DNA of 35,479 nucleotides, taken from assembly GCA_031277475.1 (NCBI GenBank), contig JAITMJ010000035.1, positions 1-35,479 of the forward strand. Reading direction: 5' to 3'. Within the stretch, counting starts at the first letter, position 1; each line of letters begins with the position of its first letter. A model generated the notes under the pieces. The model ran no database searches. It saw nothing but the letters and a program-made list of their open reading frames with translations, and was not told where the DNA came from. The stretch is from Flavobacteriaceae bacterium. Its GTDB lineage: Bacteria > Bacteroidota > Bacteroidia > Flavobacteriales > Weeksellaceae. Position numbers and translations under genes: made by a program. Shown here piece after piece: positions 1-8,300 of this stretch.

Positions 1-8
1 AAAAACGC

Positions 9-16
9 TACCTTTG
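9..16 (+). promoter_or_regulatory. -7 promoter box of typA
   Basis: TACCTTTG matches the Bacteroidota housekeeping -7 consensus TAnnTTTG and lies 19 nt before the typA ATG. The bases after it (CACCCGC) are the same as those after the queA box at 13401. The -33 element would lie outside the window. Confidence 0.65.
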
Positions 17-35
17 CACCCGCTAAAAAATAAGG

Positions 36-1835
36 ATGCTAAACATTAGAAATATTGCGATTATCGCTCACGTGGATCACGGAAAAACCACATTGGTGGA
101 CAAAATTATTCACGCTACAAATATTTTTCGCGAAAATCAGGAAAGCGGAGAATTGATTATGGATAACAACGATTTGGAACGCGAAAGAGGAATCACAATT
201 CTTTCAAAAAATATTTCCGTGAATTATAAAGACACGAAAATCAATGTGATAGACACACCCGGACACGCGGATTTCGGCGGAGAAGTGGAACGCGTTTTGA
301 AAATGGCAGACGGCGTTTTGCTGCTCGTGGACGCGTTTGAAGGACCGATGCCGCAAACCAGATTCGTTTTGCATAAAGCCTTGCAACTCGGCTTGAAACC
401 GATTGTGGTCATCAACAAAGTGGATAAAGAAAACTGCAGACCGGAAGAAGTTCACGATGCGATTTTTGACCTCTTTTTCAATTTGGATGCTACCGAAGAA
501 CAGTTGGATTTTCCTACATTTTACGGCTCGTCAAAACAAGGTTGGTTCAACACCGATTTGAAACCTGCGGAGAATATTTTGCCGTTGTTGGACGGAATTT
601 TAAAATATGTTCCCGCTCCGAAAATCGAAAACGGAAGTTTGCAAATGCAAATCACATCGCTGGATTATTCCTCGTTTTTGGGGAGAATTGCCATCGGAAA
701 AGTGGCGAGAAATTCGGTGAAAGAAAATCAATGGATCGGGCTTTCGCAGGAAAACGGAAATCTCGTGAAAGGAAAAGTGAAAGAACTCTATGTTTTTGAA
801 GGTTTGGGAAAGAAAAAAGTGAGCGAAGTTTTTGCGGGAGATATTTGCGCCATCGTAGGTTTTGATAAATTTCAAATCGGAGATACTTTTGTAGATTTGG
901 AAAATCCCGAGCCGCTGCCGAGAATTGCCATAGACGAACCCACGCTGAATATGACGTTTTCCATCAACAATTCGCCTTTTTTCGGGAAAGACGGGAAATA
1001 TGTAACGTCTAATCATTTAAAGGAAAGATTGGAAAAAGAATTGGAAAAAAATCTTGCGCTTCGCGTGGAACCGACTGCGGATGCGAACACATTTTTGGTT
1101 TTCGGCAGAGGAATTTTGCATCTTTCCGTTTTAATCGAGACGATGAGAAGGGAAGGCTACGAAATGACGATCGGGCAACCGCAAGTGATTTTCCGAGAAA
1201 TTTCCGGCGAAAAATGCGAACCCTACGAAACAATGGTGGTGGACGTTCCCGAAGAATTTTCATCCAAAGTTATCGACCTCGCAACGCAAAGAAAAGGTGA
1301 CCTTCTGATTATGGAAACCAAAGGCGAAATGCGGCATTTGGAATTTGAAATTCCGTCCAGAGGATTAATCGGACTGCGTTCCCAAATGCTGACATCCACA
1401 GCCGGCGAAGCAATTATGGCACATCGTTTTTCGGAATACAAACCTTTCAAAGGCGCAATTCCGGGGCGAACAAACGGCGTTTTGATTTCTAAAAATCAAG
1501 GTCAATCCACCGCCTATTCCATTGAAAAACTTCAAGACAGAGGCCGATTTTTTGTAGATCCGGGCGAAGAAATCTATGCCGGAATGATAGTCGGCGAACA
1601 AAACAAACCCGGAGATTTGGTGGTGAACATCGTCGAAGGAAAACAACTGAACAATATGCGAGCCGCAGGAAAAGATAAAGACGGGAACATCGCCCCGAAA
1701 GTTCGGTTTTCTTTAGAAGAATGTATGGAATATATCCAGCAAGACGAGTGCATCGAAGTAACGCCCAATTTCATCCGAATGCGAAAAAAAATCCTCGCCG
1801 AAGAAGACAGAAAACGCGTGGAAAGAACGAAATAA
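36..1835 (+). CDS. typA: Ribosome-associated GTPase TypA/BipA
   Basis: This is a translational GTPase of the EF-G-like TypA/BipA family, which binds the ribosome and supports growth under stress and 50S assembly. The 599 residues fit the family length. The G1 loop AHVDHGKT is at 11-18, the switch region RGITI near 51, G3 DTPGH at 73-77 and G4 NKVD at 127-130. Domain II, the EF-G-like fold and the family-specific C-terminal domain follow ([11 protein letters not shown], then GRTNGVLIS). The ATG is preceded by an A-rich stretch and a -7 box, so the start is secure. The next gene runs the other way, so typA is probably monocistronic. Confidence 0.97.
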   Translation: MLNIRNIAIIAHVDHGKTTLVDKIIHATNIFRENQESGELIMDNNDLERERGITILSKNISVNYKDTKINVIDTPGHADFGGEVERVLKMADGVLLLVDAFEGPMPQTRFVLHKALQLGLKPIVVINKVDKENCRPEEVHDAIFDLFFNLDATEEQLDFPTFYGSSKQGWFNTDLKPAENILPLLDGILKYVPAPKIENGSLQMQITSLDYSSFLGRIAIGKVARNSVKENQWIGLSQENGNLVKGKVKELYVFEGLGKKKVSEVFAGDICAIVGFDKFQIGDTFVDLENPEPLPRIAIDEPTLNMTFSINNSPFFGKDGKYVTSNHLKERLEKELEKNLALRVEPTADANTFLVFGRGILHLSVLIETMRREGYEMTIGQPQVIFREISGEKCEPYETMVVDVPEEFSSKVIDLATQRKGDLLIMETKGEMRHLEFEIPSRGLIGLRSQMLTSTAGEAIMAHRFSEYKPFKGAIPGRTNGVLISKNQGQSTAYSIEKLQDRGRFFVDPGEEIYAGMIVGEQNKPGDLVVNIVEGKQLNNMRAAGKDKDGNIAPKVRFSLEECMEYIQQDECIEVTPNFIRMRKKILAEEDRKRVERTK

Positions 1836-1871
1836 ATTAGGTTTCGGCTGAGGTTTCAGTATAAATCTTTA

Positions 1872-2152
1872 TCAAAACAGGTTTTTAATTAATTGACCTA
1901 AATCTTTCTCCGAAAAATTCAAGACGAAATCATACGCGAATGTTCTAAAAATTCCATTATTTTTTCCGAACTTTTAATGATGGATTTTCGGTTTCCCCAA
2001 GCGATGACGGCGGTGAGAAATCCCGAAATTTCAATGTCTCGATTTTCGGAAAACCGATGCGGAATTTGAATCGGATCGTTTTCTATAAACTCCGGCTGGT
2101 TGTATTCATCGACTTTCAAATCTAAAAAATCTTTCAGTTCGGCGGGATTCAT
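1872..2152 (-). pseudogene. Broken TIGR02757 (DUF2400) family gene
   Basis: An intact N-terminus starts at 2152 and reads about 70 residues that look like the start of the flavobacterial TIGR02757 family (IPHRF, then DIEISGFLTAVIAWGNRKS). After MEFLE the frame soon hits a stop at 1919. In another frame the family-like sequence continues directly (FAYDFVLNFSEKDLGQLIK) until a TGA at 1874-1872. A one-base indel near 1940 therefore splits the gene. The rest of the roughly 250-residue protein is absent, because typA ends only about 40 bp further on. The function of the family is not established. The family call is from memory of its N-terminal pattern; the frame switch is seen directly. A sequencing error could explain the shift but not the missing C-terminal part. 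Confidence 0.7.
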
Positions 2153-2203
2153 TGTGCTAAATTATTCAATTTAAAATTCTTATTTTCGCAAAAGTTTTTT
2201 TAA

Positions 2204-2716
2204 ATGAGAAAATTAATTCCGGTTTTTGCGATTTCAGTTTTGGGAATTTCTTGTGCAAAACAGCAAGCACATCCTCCGGTTGGTGGATTTTTCTCGGAAA
2301 AAGAGATGAACGATTCTCAAAATCGGGCAAAAAATCTCAACGAAACCGAGCGTTTGCAAATCCAGGATTGGATAAAAAATCAGGATGAAAATTTCTATTC
2401 GATGAAGATGAATTATTGGGTGAACATCCCTGATTTAGACAAAAACGCAAAAAAACAAGACGGAGACGAAATTTCCTATCAATATGAAATCTACGATTTT
2501 GATATGGTAAAATTTTATGAAGAACCGAAAATCGAGCGACAAGTTCATTTCGGACAATTTAATGAAATACGCGCTGTGGAAGATGCTTTGAGATATATGA
2601 AAGAAAATCAAGAAGTTACATTGCTGATTCCATCGGTTTTGGCTTTTGGAATTTACGGTGACAACGACAAAATTTCGGGCGATATGCCGATTATTATTAA
2701 ATTAAAAACATTATAA
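2204..2716 (+). CDS. GldI-like FKBP-type peptidyl-prolyl isomerase lipoprotein
   Basis: A 170-residue exported lipoprotein. The signal peptide ends in a lipobox (VLGISC, lipidated Cys17). The C-terminal half is FKBP-like: VTLLIPSVLAFGIYGD followed by a final strand IIIKLKTL, the pattern of the flavobacterial GldI group, which is involved in gliding and surface protein folding in gliding species. Typical FKBP active-site aromatics are only partly present, so it may be a chaperone rather than an efficient isomerase. It is followed at 8 bp by the GLPGLI gene, and a second immunophilin lies just beyond, which suggests a periplasmic or outer-membrane folding unit. A weak -7-like TATTTTCG is at 2181. 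The gldI assignment is by resemblance; gliding cannot be inferred from this gene alone. Confidence 0.7.
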   Translation: MRKLIPVFAISVLGISCAKQQAHPPVGGFFSEKEMNDSQNRAKNLNETERLQIQDWIKNQDENFYSMKMNYWVNIPDLDKNAKKQDGDEISYQYEIYDFDMVKFYEEPKIERQVHFGQFNEIRAVEDALRYMKENQEVTLLIPSVLAFGIYGDNDKISGDMPIIIKLKTL

Positions 2717-2724
2717 AATCTTAA
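2704..2724 (+). repeat. 21-bp direct repeat, copy 1 (gldI-like gene 3' end and spacer)
   Basis: The stretch covers the last codons and stop of the gldI-like gene plus the spacer up to the next ATG; its core is CATTATAAAATCTTAA. The same 21 bases recur at 3539-3559, directly behind the GLPGLI gene, so that gene is bracketed by direct repeats. Confidence 0.85.
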
Positions 2725-3537
2725 ATGAAAAAAAAATTCATCATATTTCAGATTTTTATTTTTGGTTTTATTTCGGCACAAAAATATAGTTTCACTTATG
2801 AAATGAAATATAAGCCAAATCCTGATAAAGACAGTGTTATAACTCAAAATATGGTTTTGGATGTATCCGGTTTAAAATCTGTGTTCAGGTCGGAATTAGA
2901 GAAAAAAAATGACAGTTCGTGGATTTCGTCGGGGAAAATAGCACGAATTTCAACATCATTAGAGGATAATTTTTACGTTTCAAAAAATTTGGAAACCGGA
3001 GAAACTTACAAATATATTTCACAAATGTTCAATAATTATATGATTTTGATTGATGAAAAACCGGTTTGGAAGTTATTAAATGAAACTAAAAAAGAAAATG
3101 AATTTATGATTCAAAAATCTCAAGCAGAATATGGTGAAAGAATTTGGACGGCTTGGTTTACCACAGAAATTCCACTTCAGGAAGGACCTTATGTATTTTG
3201 TGGTTTGCCGGGTTTAATTACCGAAATATCTGATAGTTCCGGCGATTATCATTTTACGCTTGTGGAAATCAAAAAATCAGACGGGAAACTTTATGAAAAA
3301 CAAAAACCATTGAAAATAAATTGGGAACAATATCAAAAATTGTTTTTAAGCTATTATTCGGATCCGACCGGAAATATCAACGGAAAAAATGTAAATTCCA
3401 CTGTAAACATTGATTGGAAAGATGAAAAAGGAATTGAAGTTTCTCCTGATTTTAGAGAAATGAACGAAAGAGAACAAAAGCAAATGAGAGAAAACAATAA
3501 TCCTGTTGAATTAAATCATAAAATTAGTTTTAAATAA
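2725..3537 (+). CDS. GLPGLI family exported protein
   Basis: A 270-residue protein with an N-terminal signal peptide (cleavage after FISAQ, residue 19). The family's naming motif is present: GPYVFCGLPGLITEISD in the middle of the protein. GLPGLI proteins (TIGR01200) are exported Bacteroidota proteins of unknown function, often in multiple paralogues. The coding sequence looks more AT-rich than its neighbours. It is flanked by two identical 21-bp sequences, the first of which includes the end of the preceding gene, so it looks inserted between the gldI-like gene and the immunophilin gene. The ATG follows the upstream repeat directly. It is probably co-transcribed with its neighbours. Confidence 0.9.
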   Translation: MKKKFIIFQIFIFGFISAQKYSFTYEMKYKPNPDKDSVITQNMVLDVSGLKSVFRSELEKKNDSSWISSGKIARISTSLEDNFYVSKNLETGETYKYISQMFNNYMILIDEKPVWKLLNETKKENEFMIQKSQAEYGERIWTAWFTTEIPLQEGPYVFCGLPGLITEISDSSGDYHFTLVEIKKSDGKLYEKQKPLKINWEQYQKLFLSYYSDPTGNINGKNVNSTVNIDWKDEKGIEVSPDFREMNEREQKQMRENNNPVELNHKISFK

Positions 3538-3538
3538 A

Positions 3539-3559
3539 AAAAACATTATAAAATCTTAA
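3539..3559 (+). repeat. 21-bp direct repeat, copy 2 (behind the GLPGLI gene)
   Basis: Perfect copy of 2704-2724, offset by 835 bp. Here it lies between genes, so the codons that end the gldI-like gene in copy 1 have no coding role. This suggests duplication of the junction when the GLPGLI gene arrived. Confidence 0.85.
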
Positions 3560-3564
3560 TAAAA

Positions 3565-4692
3565 ATGAAGAAAATAACAATCGCAGCGATGGCTGCTTTA
3601 CTAACAAGTTGTGCATCAATAGATTATAAAAAAATGAATATCGACAAACAAACTTATGACGGTCTCAGCGACGGTCTCTACGCAACACTTCAAACTTCCA
3701 AAGGAAATATGCTTGTGAAATTCGAGGATGAAAAATCTCCCGTTACCGTTGCCAATTTTATCGGATTGGCGGAAGGAAAAATCGACAACAAAGCGAAAGC
3801 AAAAGGAATTCCGTATTACGACGGCACTATTTTTCACCGCGTGATAAAAAATTTTATGATTCAAGGCGGCGATCCGCAAGGAACAGGAATGGGCGACCCG
3901 GGCTACAAATTTGAAGACGAAAAAAACGATTTGCTACACACCGGAAAAGGAATTTTGTCGATGGCAAATTCCGGTCCGAACACGAACGGCTCGCAGTTTT
4001 TTATTACGGAAGTGGCAACGCCGTGGTTAGACGGAAAACACACGATTTTCGGAAAAGTGGTGAGAGGTGAAAATGTGATTGATGAAATCGCAAACGTAGA
4101 AAAAGGCGCGAATGATAAACCTGCAACCGATGTTATTCTCGAAAAAATTAGCGTTTTCAGCAAAGGGAATCAATACAAAGATTACGATCCGGCGAAAACT
4201 TTCGAGGATGGAAAAGCAAAAATTCAGGAGAATAATAAAGTTTATCTCGAAAAAGCAATAGCAGAACAGAAAAAGAAAGAAGCAGAATTTGCAGCCAATC
4301 AACAAAAATTAGCGGATGAACAGAAACAAGGCATGCAATCTACGCCTTCCGGTTTGTATTATAAAATCACGAAAAGCAATCCTTCGGGAAAAACTCCGGT
4401 TGCGGGAAATATGGTTTCCGTGCATTACGCCGGTCGTTTGGTTGACGGAACGGAATTCGACAATTCTTTCAAAAGAGGCGAGCCGATTCAAATTCCGATT
4501 GGCGTTGGAAGCGTGATTAAAGGCTGGGACGAAGGAATTTTGTTGTTAAAAGAAGGCGAAACCGCCACATTGCTGATTCCTGCGGAATTGGGTTACGGCG
4601 AAAGAGGTGCCGGCGGCGTGATTCCGCCAAACTCGTGGCTGATTTTCGATGTGGAATTGGTGAAAGTGGATGAAAATTCTTCTGCGAATTGA
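3565..4692 (+). CDS. Cyclophilin-FKBP fusion peptidyl-prolyl isomerase, lipoprotein
   Basis: A 375-residue lipoprotein (lipobox ALLTSC, Cys16) carrying two unrelated prolyl isomerase domains. Residues about 38-198 are a cyclophilin: IFHRVIKNFMIQGGDPQGTG contains the catalytic Arg region, then GPNTNGSQFFI and LDGKHTIFGKV. A charged, probably helical linker (about 210-255, rich in K, E and Q) leads to an FKBP domain at about 262-370, with VSVHYAGRL, GTEFDNSF, VIKGWDEGI and GYGERGAGGVIPPNSWLIFDV. Dual-family immunophilins of the cyclophilin-then-FKBP order are known from flavobacteria and some spirochaetes. It is likely a periplasmic or outer-membrane anchored folding catalyst acting beside the GldI-like protein. 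Confidence 0.93.
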   Translation: MKKITIAAMAALLTSCASIDYKKMNIDKQTYDGLSDGLYATLQTSKGNMLVKFEDEKSPVTVANFIGLAEGKIDNKAKAKGIPYYDGTIFHRVIKNFMIQGGDPQGTGMGDPGYKFEDEKNDLLHTGKGILSMANSGPNTNGSQFFITEVATPWLDGKHTIFGKVVRGENVIDEIANVEKGANDKPATDVILEKISVFSKGNQYKDYDPAKTFEDGKAKIQENNKVYLEKAIAEQKKKEAEFAANQQKLADEQKQGMQSTPSGLYYKITKSNPSGKTPVAGNMVSVHYAGRLVDGTEFDNSFKRGEPIQIPIGVGSVIKGWDEGILLLKEGETATLLIPAELGYGERGAGGVIPPNSWLIFDVELVKVDENSSAN

Positions 4693-4735
4693 GATTATGG
4701 ATAAAATCGTTTTTGGCAGCGATTTTTCCGCGGAA

Positions 4736-5044
4736 TCAATCTTCTTTAATTTTTGAAAAAACGGCAAGAGAATCCATTCCTTTAGCGTAGACATCTATAA
4801 AATATTCCAAAGCATTGTAAAAATAATAGCCATCTTTCGATTGTTGTATCTGTACTTTTCCAGATTTCTGTCGAAATATCACTCCAACTTATTTTATTAT
4901 TGATTTGAGCCGATAATTTTTCTTGCTTCCAAATTTTCCGGAATCTGTTTTTAAAATCCTGCAATTCCCTTGCTTTTTTGCGGTCAACAAACACGCACAA
5001 GAAGGCGTATATTTATCGGTATTTTTTGTAAAAAAATCAGAACT
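4736..5044 (-). pseudogene. Decayed gene remnant with one internal stop
   Basis: One minus-strand frame reads protein-like sequence across the whole interval, interrupted only by a TAA at 4891-4889. Before it is ACLLTAKKQGNCRILKTDSG; after it come VGVIFRQKSGKVQIQQSKDG and YYFYNALEYFIDVYAKGMDS, ending in FSKIKED and a TGA at 4738-4736. The frame opens just after another TGA and has no ATG. I do not recognise the family. The lifelike composition on both sides of the stop argues for a recently dead gene of at least 100 codons that has lost its 5' end. Confidence 0.45.
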
Positions 5045-5073
5045 TCAAACTTCAAATCTCAAACTTCAAATTT
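5041..5073. repeat. Short AT-rich phased array (CTTCAAA words)
   Basis: Back-to-back CTTCAAA, CTTCAAAT, CTCAAA, CTTCAAAT. It is one of several 7-8 bp phased arrays in gaps of this window and has no coding content. Confidence 0.6.
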
Positions 5074-5189
5074 ATGTAACTTTCAGCCATTTTTGCGAAT
5101 AAACACTACGTGTTGAAACCAGAAAAAACAGCAAACACATAAACGTTTTTAGACACGACAATTAAAAAATACAAAAGTATTGACCTTGT

Positions 5190-6044
5190 TTATCTTCTGT
5201 TTTCAAGATATTTGTATATCATTTCTATAATTTTCGCATCTGTGTTTTCATCAAATTTCCGTGCAAACAACGCTTCAGATCTGATTATTTCTTCATAGTC
5301 TTCTTCTTTTAATATTTTTGGAGAGGCTCCACTATCAGCCCAACTTATATATCTTAAGCTGTCATTTGTTATTTTAAGTCCATCAAGTTGATTTACAATT
5401 GTTTGATAAAATATTTCATCCGAGCAATGGGTCCATTTAAAACGATTGATATAATTGGGATTGTTTTCCAGAAAATCAAACATCTTTTTCACACAATTAT
5501 GAGTATAATTAGTCCACGATGATCCGCCGTAGAAATCATAATCAAGTTTTCTCGGTTTTATTTTTTCAATCAATTTGCTAACGATTTCCGCTAATTTTCT
5601 CAGCAGTTTTTTCCAACCGGTCCTACCGTTCAGTCGGCTAAAATAATACCGTGTCAATCTGCCCATATCCGGCCAGCCGTCGGGTCTTGGTATTTTATCG
5701 ATATGTATATACTCTTCATCGTTGTTTTCAAAAAAGATTTTTATTTCTTCGTTGGTTTTAATAGGTAAATCTTGACCGGAAATCAATATATATCGGTTAT
5801 ATCCCGTTTTAAATGCTTTTTTTAACAAGAAAAGAGTCGCAATAATTTGATTAAACGAACCCCAATATACGTTGTATTTTCTGTATACAAAAACACCTTC
5901 CGTTTCTCTAATTTTCAAGGAGCTCCTTTTGTCAATATGGATATAAATATCAAAATCTTTTGACAAATGTTTAACCAAACGATCAATCTGTTCATTATTT
6001 TTATGAACGATTATCATTATTGCAATTTTCTTTTTTTGTGCCAT
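5190..6044 (-). CDS. GT14-type glycosyltransferase (core-2/I-branching family)
   Basis: A 284-residue protein resembling bacterial members of the core-2/I-branching beta-1,6-N-acetylglucosaminyltransferase family (GT14). Family-like signatures are the N-terminal strand IAIMIIVHKN, YIHIDKR at 34-40, WGSFNQIIATLFLL at 61-74, YILISGQDLPI at 85-95, GGSSWTNYT and CSDEIFYQT. There is no signal peptide or membrane segment, so it is cytoplasmic, presumably acting on a surface polysaccharide or glycolipid precursor; the sugar cannot be read from sequence. It looks more AT-rich than the mdh and lpx genes, stands alone with no other sugar gene nearby, and has repeat and dead-gene sequence downstream, so it may be an acquired or rearranged cargo gene. 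Confidence 0.85.
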   Translation of the reverse strand: MAQKKKIAIMIIVHKNNEQIDRLVKHLSKDFDIYIHIDKRSSLKIRETEGVFVYRKYNVYWGSFNQIIATLFLLKKAFKTGYNRYILISGQDLPIKTNEEIKIFFENNDEEYIHIDKIPRPDGWPDMGRLTRYYFSRLNGRTGWKKLLRKLAEIVSKLIEKIKPRKLDYDFYGGSSWTNYTHNCVKKMFDFLENNPNYINRFKWTHCSDEIFYQTIVNQLDGLKITNDSLRYISWADSGASPKILKEEDYEEIIRSEALFARKFDENTDAKIIEMIYKYLENRR

Positions 6045-6233
6045 CTCTCCCGATTTTTCTTGTTTTTCAGTTTCTTTTTGTTGACATCCCCACCATTATC
6101 TGTGAAGCCATACAACAAATTTACAACATTCTCAAAAATCTGTGGAAAATAACTCGCAATTTCAAAACTCTCAATATCAATCTACGTGATTGGGATTTCT
6201 CATTCACGAAATCCGCACCTCGCGTACCGAAAT

Positions 6234-7157
6234 TCATTTTAAATCTCCGTTCACTTCCCGAACAGCAGCGGCGGCAGTCGCAAATTTTTCTTTTTCGGCG
6301 GCGGTCAATGGAACTTCAACGATTTTCTCAACGCCGTTTTTCCCGATAATCGCAGGAACGCCGAGACAAATATCGCTTTGTCCGTATTCGCCGTTCAGCA
6401 ATAGAGAACACGGAATCATTTTTTTCCAATCGCAAAGAATGGATTGCACCATCACGGAAACCGCAGCGCCGGGTGCGTACCAAGCGGAAGTTCCCAAAAG
6501 TTTTGTCAAAGTTGCGCCGCCAACTTTCGTTTCTTCTACCACATAATTTTGCTGTTCTTCGCTTAAAAATTCGGAAACCGGAATACCGTTTCTCGTGGCT
6601 TGGGAAATCAGCGGAACCATTCCTGTGTCCGAATGTGCAGCGATTACCATTCCGTCCACATCCGAAATCGGACAATTCAGCGCTTCCGCCAATCGGTATT
6701 TGAAACGCGCGGAATCCAACGCTCCGCCCATTCCGATAATTCTTTCCTTCGGAAGTCCGGAAATTTTATGAACCAAATACGCCATCGTGTCCATCGGATT
6801 GGAAACCACGACGAGAATAATGTTCGGCGAATGTTTCACCAAATTTTCGGCAACTTCTTTCACAATTCCGGCGTTGATGCCGATGAGTTCTTCCCGCGTC
6901 ATTCCGGGTTTTCTCGGGATTCCGGAAGTGATGACGGCAACTTTGGAACCTGCCGTTTTAGAATAATCTCCGGTAGTTCCCGTGATTTTTGTATCAAAAC
7001 CATTCAGCGATGCGGTTTGCATTAAATCCATGGCTTTCCCTTCGGCGAAACCTTCTTTGATGTCCACCAAAACCACTTCGGCTGCGAAATTTTTCATGGC
7101 GATGTATTCGGCACAACTTGCGCCTACTGCTCCTGATCCAACTACGGTTACTTTCAT
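6234..7157 (-). CDS. mdh: Malate dehydrogenase
   Basis: NAD-dependent malate dehydrogenase of the LDH-like class, converting malate to oxaloacetate in the TCA cycle. The 307 residues fit. The Rossmann motif GSGAVG is at 7-12 and Asp32 ends beta-2, which favours NAD. The substrate-binding mobile loop IPRKPGMTREEL has Arg82 and Arg88; VSNPMD is at 119-123 and Arg151 follows. The catalytic His is His175 in AAHSDTGM, the variant I associate with flavobacterial enzymes instead of GEHGD. It is a single gene; the next gene downstream, the glycosyltransferase, lies 189 bp away. Confidence 0.95.
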   Translation of the reverse strand: MKVTVVGSGAVGASCAEYIAMKNFAAEVVLVDIKEGFAEGKAMDLMQTASLNGFDTKITGTTGDYSKTAGSKVAVITSGIPRKPGMTREELIGINAGIVKEVAENLVKHSPNIILVVVSNPMDTMAYLVHKISGLPKERIIGMGGALDSARFKYRLAEALNCPISDVDGMVIAAHSDTGMVPLISQATRNGIPVSEFLSEEQQNYVVEETKVGGATLTKLLGTSAWYAPGAAVSVMVQSILCDWKKMIPCSLLLNGEYGQSDICLGVPAIIGKNGVEKIVEVPLTAAEKEKFATAAAAVREVNGDLK

Positions 7158-7478
7158 AATTTTACGATTTTTTATTGTTAGAATTTAAAGTTTTAAAACC
7201 ATACAAATTTAGTGAATCCCGAAAAAACGGGCAATTTTTAGGAAAGTTAATTTTCTCCTGACTTGTTTCTCTTGCTTTGATCAAAATATAAGATCTTGAG
7301 TGAGAATGGTTTTTGTGATTTGTAGAGTCAAAATATATAAAATCGGGAAACCACCGGAAAAGATTTGGGAATGGAAAGTCAAGAAGTATTTGGATAAAAT
7401 TATACAGACAAACTATTTTTACAGGCTAATTGAACGGTTGGTTCTCCATAAATATTGGTTTACTTATAAATTTGAATC
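7158..7478. other. Gap between mdh and the response regulator gene
   Basis: About 320 bp, AT-rich. The mdh leader occupies its left end. I see no convincing gene, hairpin or repeat; the one reading frame crossing it (+ strand from 7300) has no family resemblance and runs into the antisense of the response regulator gene. Confidence 0.5.
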
Positions 7479-8213
7479 TCACGAAAACCGTTTCAAAAAT
7501 GCGTCTTTGTACGTTTCGGAAACTTCAATTTCAGCACCGTCTTGCAGGGTGATTTCGCCGTTTTTTCGGTAGGATTTCACGAAATTGAAATTCACGATAT
7601 GAGAGCGATGAACCCGAATTAATGGAAAATCCAAAAGTTCGTCAAAATATTTCAGAAAACGGCAAACCATTTTTTTACTTCCGTCTTTCAGGAAAATCTG
7701 CGTGAAATTTCCGTCTGCCTGCAAACGCACGATTTCATCAGTTCGGGCAACGTCAAAACCTTGCAAAGTCGGCAAAATAATTTGTTGTTTTTCGGGTTTT
7801 TGTTTCAGATTTTCAAGCAAAATCCGATTGCGGTTCAGTTCTTCTTTTTGTGCGATGTTTTCTACCGCTTTATTTACGGCAAGAATAAGTTCCTGAATAT
7901 CAATCGGTTTCAAAATATAATACGATGCACTTTTGTTCAATGCTTTCAGCGAATATTCCGAAAATGCGGTGATAAAAATGGTTTCGTACGGGATTTCTTT
8001 CGTGGCTTCCAGCACGTCAAACGCATTTCCGAAAGGCATTTCCACGTCTAAAAAAACGAGTTGCGGACGCAGATTTTCAATCAGCGGAACGGCTTCGCGA
8101 ATGTTTTCGGCTTCGCCTGAAATTTCGATTTGCGGACAATATTTCACGAGGTAATTTCGCAAAACATTTCGCGCAATTTGTTCGTCGTCAACAATAATGG
8201 ATGTAATCTTCAT
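7479..8213 (-). CDS. LytTR-type response regulator
   Basis: A 244-residue two-component regulator. The receiver domain (1-120) has the acidic pair Asp9-Asp10, the phosphoacceptor Asp56 in FLDVEMP, and the conserved Lys in YYILKPI. The C-terminal LytTR DNA-binding domain (about 140-244) has FTQIFLKDGSK, FPLIRVHRSHIVN and VKSYRKNGEITL. It is the natural partner of the histidine kinase immediately upstream on the same strand, 87 bp away; the LytS/LytR-type arrangement is typical for this phylum. The target genes cannot be told from the window. Confidence 0.94.
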   Translation of the reverse strand: MKITSIIVDDEQIARNVLRNYLVKYCPQIEISGEAENIREAVPLIENLRPQLVFLDVEMPFGNAFDVLEATKEIPYETIFITAFSEYSLKALNKSASYYILKPIDIQELILAVNKAVENIAQKEELNRNRILLENLKQKPEKQQIILPTLQGFDVARTDEIVRLQADGNFTQIFLKDGSKKMVCRFLKYFDELLDFPLIRVHRSHIVNFNFVKSYRKNGEITLQDGAEIEVSETYKDAFLKRFS

Positions 8214-8264
8214 GTGGTTTGCTTTTTGCTTATGGCTTTTTGCTGATGAATAAATATTGAATTT

Positions 8265-8299
8265 TTGAACCTTGAACTTTGAATCTAAAGAACCTTGAA
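8265..8299. repeat. 7-bp phased array between kinase and regulator genes
   Basis: TTGAACC, TTGAACT and TTGAATC lie back to back, followed by a spaced TTGAAT. It fills much of the gap between the kinase stop and the regulator start, so it would be part of the shared transcript. Confidence 0.55.
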
Positions 8300-8300
8300 T

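Noticed and set aside
7300..7572. A 90-codon + strand frame between mdh and the response regulator gene
   Set aside because: It has no recognisable features, and its second part is antisense to the regulator's C-terminus.
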